Shown here: in pieces, positions 6,070 through 6,699 of the stretch
How the letters are laid out: the number at the start of each line of letters is the position of its first letter
Numbering within the stretch: position 1 is the stretch's first letter
Origin: Bacteroidales bacterium UBA1756
GTDB lineage: Bacteria; Bacteroidota; Bacteroidia; Bacteroidales; WCHB1-69
Direction: 5' to 3'
DNA: 6,699 bases
Assembly (NCBI GenBank): GCA_002314795.1
Contig: DCHI01000075.1
Coordinates: 2,060-8,758, forward strand
Program-made: the position numbers and the translations under genes
Notes under the pieces: model-generated
What the model saw: only the letters and a program-made list of their open reading frames with translations
Databases searched by the model: none
Told to the model about the DNA's origin: nothing

Positions 6070-6170
6070 GCTCACTGCGTTCGCCATTTGTGATTTTGCT
6101 CACTGCGTTCGCCATTTGTGATTTTGCTCGCTGACGCTCGCCATTTTGTGATTTTGCTCGCTACGCTCGC
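6070..6170 (-). repeat. Four-unit tandem array of the dispersed repeat core, inverted relative to the other copies
   Basis: Plus-strand cores are GCTCACTGCGTTCGC at 6070-6084 and 6098-6112, GCTCGCTGACGCTCGC at 6126-6141 and GCTCGCTACGCTCGC at 6156-6170. They are separated by near-identical linkers CATTTGTGATTTT (13 bases, twice) and CATTTTGTGATTTT (14 bases). The unit step is 28, 28 and 30 bases. Because the linkers are the same sequence this is a tandem repeat, not a CRISPR array. It occupies the gap between two divergent genes (T9SS cargo and four-helix-bundle); nothing else is recognised in that gap besides the -7 box at 6013-6020. Confidence 0.9.
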
Positions 6171-6228
6171 ATTAATAATTTGAACATTTTGAAATTATTA
6201 TTGTTATTTGAATGTAAAATTTGTTTTT

Positions 6229-6687
6229 ATGGCCACATATAAAAAGTTTGAAGAATTGTCTATTTGGCAATTATCAAGAGAGTTGTGTAAGGAAATTTAT
6301 AAAATCACAAATTATGATTCCTTTTCTAAAGATTTAAGATTTGTTAGCCAGATACGAGCAGCTGGAGGCTCCATTATGGATAATATTGCTGAAGGCTTTG
6401 ACAGAAGAGGAAACAAAGAATTTGTTTACTTTTTATATGTCTCTAATGGATCTTGTGGTGAGGTCCGAAGTCAATTGCACCGCGCTTTTGACTGCCACTA
6501 TATTTCAGAGGATGAATACAAAACTCTTGTAAAAAAAAGTGAAGATTTATCCAATGCCATCCTTCATTTTGTTGATTATTTGAAGAAAAGCGATTTGTCG
6601 GGCTCTAAATACAAAAATGTTCGCGATAGCGAACCCAAATGCGAGCGCAGCGAGCAGAATAAAGAATGCAGGCACAAGCCTGCCTGA
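6229..6687 (+). CDS. Four-helix-bundle protein, 23S rRNA intervening-sequence (IVP/S23) family
   Basis: This 152-residue protein matches the four-helix-bundle family found in 23S rRNA intervening sequences and elsewhere in Bacteroidetes genomes. The pattern is YKKFEELSIWQLSRELCKEIYKI (split: helix 1, 4-26), FSKDLRFVSQIRAAGGSIMDNIAEG (32-56), an aromatic-rich helix NKEFVYFLYVSNGSCGEVRSQL, and a last helix 94-121. Family members form oligomers and resemble the Avd accessory protein of diversity-generating retroelements; their job is not settled. The ATG at 6229 is chosen because MATYKKFEEL is the standard N-terminus; an upstream in-frame TTG at 6208 adds only an unlikely seven-residue lead. Residues about 131-152 (VRDSEPKCERSEQNKECRHKPA) are encoded by the dispersed repeat and lie outside the bundle. 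The gene is visibly more A/T-rich than its neighbours. There is no 23S rRNA in the window, so this copy is free-standing. No clear promoter is seen. Confidence 0.9.
   Translation: MATYKKFEELSIWQLSRELCKEIYKITNYDSFSKDLRFVSQIRAAGGSIMDNIAEGFDRRGNKEFVYFLYVSNGSCGEVRSQLHRAFDCHYISEDEYKTLVKKSEDLSNAILHFVDYLKKSDLSGSKYKNVRDSEPKCERSEQNKECRHKPA
6619..6655 (+). repeat. Dispersed repeat copy 2, inside the four-helix-bundle coding sequence
   Basis: The hairpin GTTCGC-GATA-GCGAAC (6619-6634) is followed by CCAAAT and the core GCGAGCGCAGCGAGC (6641-6655). It matches 5168-5204 at 33 of 37 positions. It encodes the polar C-terminal tail of the four-helix-bundle protein. Confidence 0.85.
6668..6683. repeat. Perfect inverted repeat (hairpin) at the 3' end of the four-helix-bundle gene
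   Basis: GCAGGC-ACAA-GCCTGC forms a six-base-pair stem with a four-base loop, just before the TGA stop at 6685-6687. No T run follows, so it is not a rho-independent terminator. It lies between two copies of the repeat core. Confidence 0.7.
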
Positions 6688-6689
6688 AT

Positions 6690-6699
6690 GCGAGCGCAG
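6690..6699 (+). repeat. Dispersed repeat core, cut off by the right edge
   Basis: GCGAGCGCAG at 6690-6699 equals the first ten bases of the core at 6641-6655 and has the same preceding AAT. It begins 49 bases after the previous core, so the repeat probably continues past the window. Confidence 0.65.

Noticed and set aside
5364..6134. Two successive plus-strand open frames opposite the T9SS gene, the second running into the repeat array
   Set aside because: They are antisense to a well-supported signal-peptide plus sorting-domain protein, show no family pattern, and the second simply reads through the intergenic repeat.
6070..6170. CRISPR array
   Set aside because: The segments between the repeated cores are almost identical to each other, so they are part of a tandem unit and not spacers; no cas genes are seen.
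6208..6228. TTG at 6208 as the start of the four-helix-bundle protein
   Set aside because: The family's normal N-terminus begins at the ATG at 6229, and the seven extra residues are encoded by AT-rich leader sequence.
6668..6683. Terminator for the four-helix-bundle gene
   Set aside because: The hairpin is perfect but lies before the stop codon and is not followed by a T run.
5268..6687. Diversity-generating retroelement, because the four-helix-bundle protein resembles Avd
   Set aside because: No reverse transcriptase, template repeat or variable repeat with adenine-specific differences is present; the repeat copies differ by transitions in both directions and are not in a ligand-binding gene.

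Overview
The window looks like a stretch of chromosome from a Bacteroidota (Bacteroidetes) bacterium. The evidence is a protein with a type IX secretion (T9SS) C-terminal sorting domain, an exported protein of the Bacteroidetes lamin-tail-associated type, A-rich leaders without Shine-Dalgarno sequences, and repeated matches to the phylum's TAnnTTTG -7 promoter element about 20 to 65 bases upstream of start codons. Genus and species cannot be read from the sequence.

Layout. 1-608 (-): 5' part of a secreted protein that runs off the left edge. 609-717: short divergent promoter region with two -7 boxes separated by one base. 718-1707 (+): asd, aspartate-semialdehyde dehydrogenase. 1702-2079 (-): small secreted NTF2-like (DUF4878-like) protein whose stop codon overlaps that of asd. 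2126-3010 (-): lgt, prolipoprotein diacylglyceryl transferase. 3074-3712 (-): coiled-coil protein with a PD-(D/E)XK nuclease-like domain. 3713-3936: AT-rich divergent intergenic region. 3937-5163 (+): Old Yellow Enzyme-family NADH:flavin oxidoreductase, followed by a bidirectional terminator. 5268-5972 (-): small secreted T9SS cargo protein. 5973-6228: divergent intergenic region with a four-unit tandem repeat. 6229-6687 (+): four-helix-bundle protein of the 23S rRNA intervening-sequence (IVP, S23) family.

The left two thirds is ordinary housekeeping sequence: lysine/threonine/methionine precursor synthesis (asd), lipoprotein maturation (lgt) and a flavin reductase. The minus-strand genes at 3712-1702 are co-oriented but each has its own -7 box, so they look like separately started neighbours rather than a tight operon.

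The right third (about 5160-6699) is the unusual part. A short repeat with core GCGAACGCAGTGAGC or GCGAGCGCAGCGAGC occurs after the flavin reductase stop codon, four times in inverted orientation upstream of the four-helix-bundle gene, inside the 3' end of that gene's coding sequence, and again at the right edge. The copies bracket both the T9SS gene and the four-helix-bundle gene as inverted repeats. The repeat also supplies the last 22 or so residues of the four-helix-bundle protein. I infer a dispersed repeat or small mobile-element-like system linked to the IVP-family gene, but this is not proven from one window.
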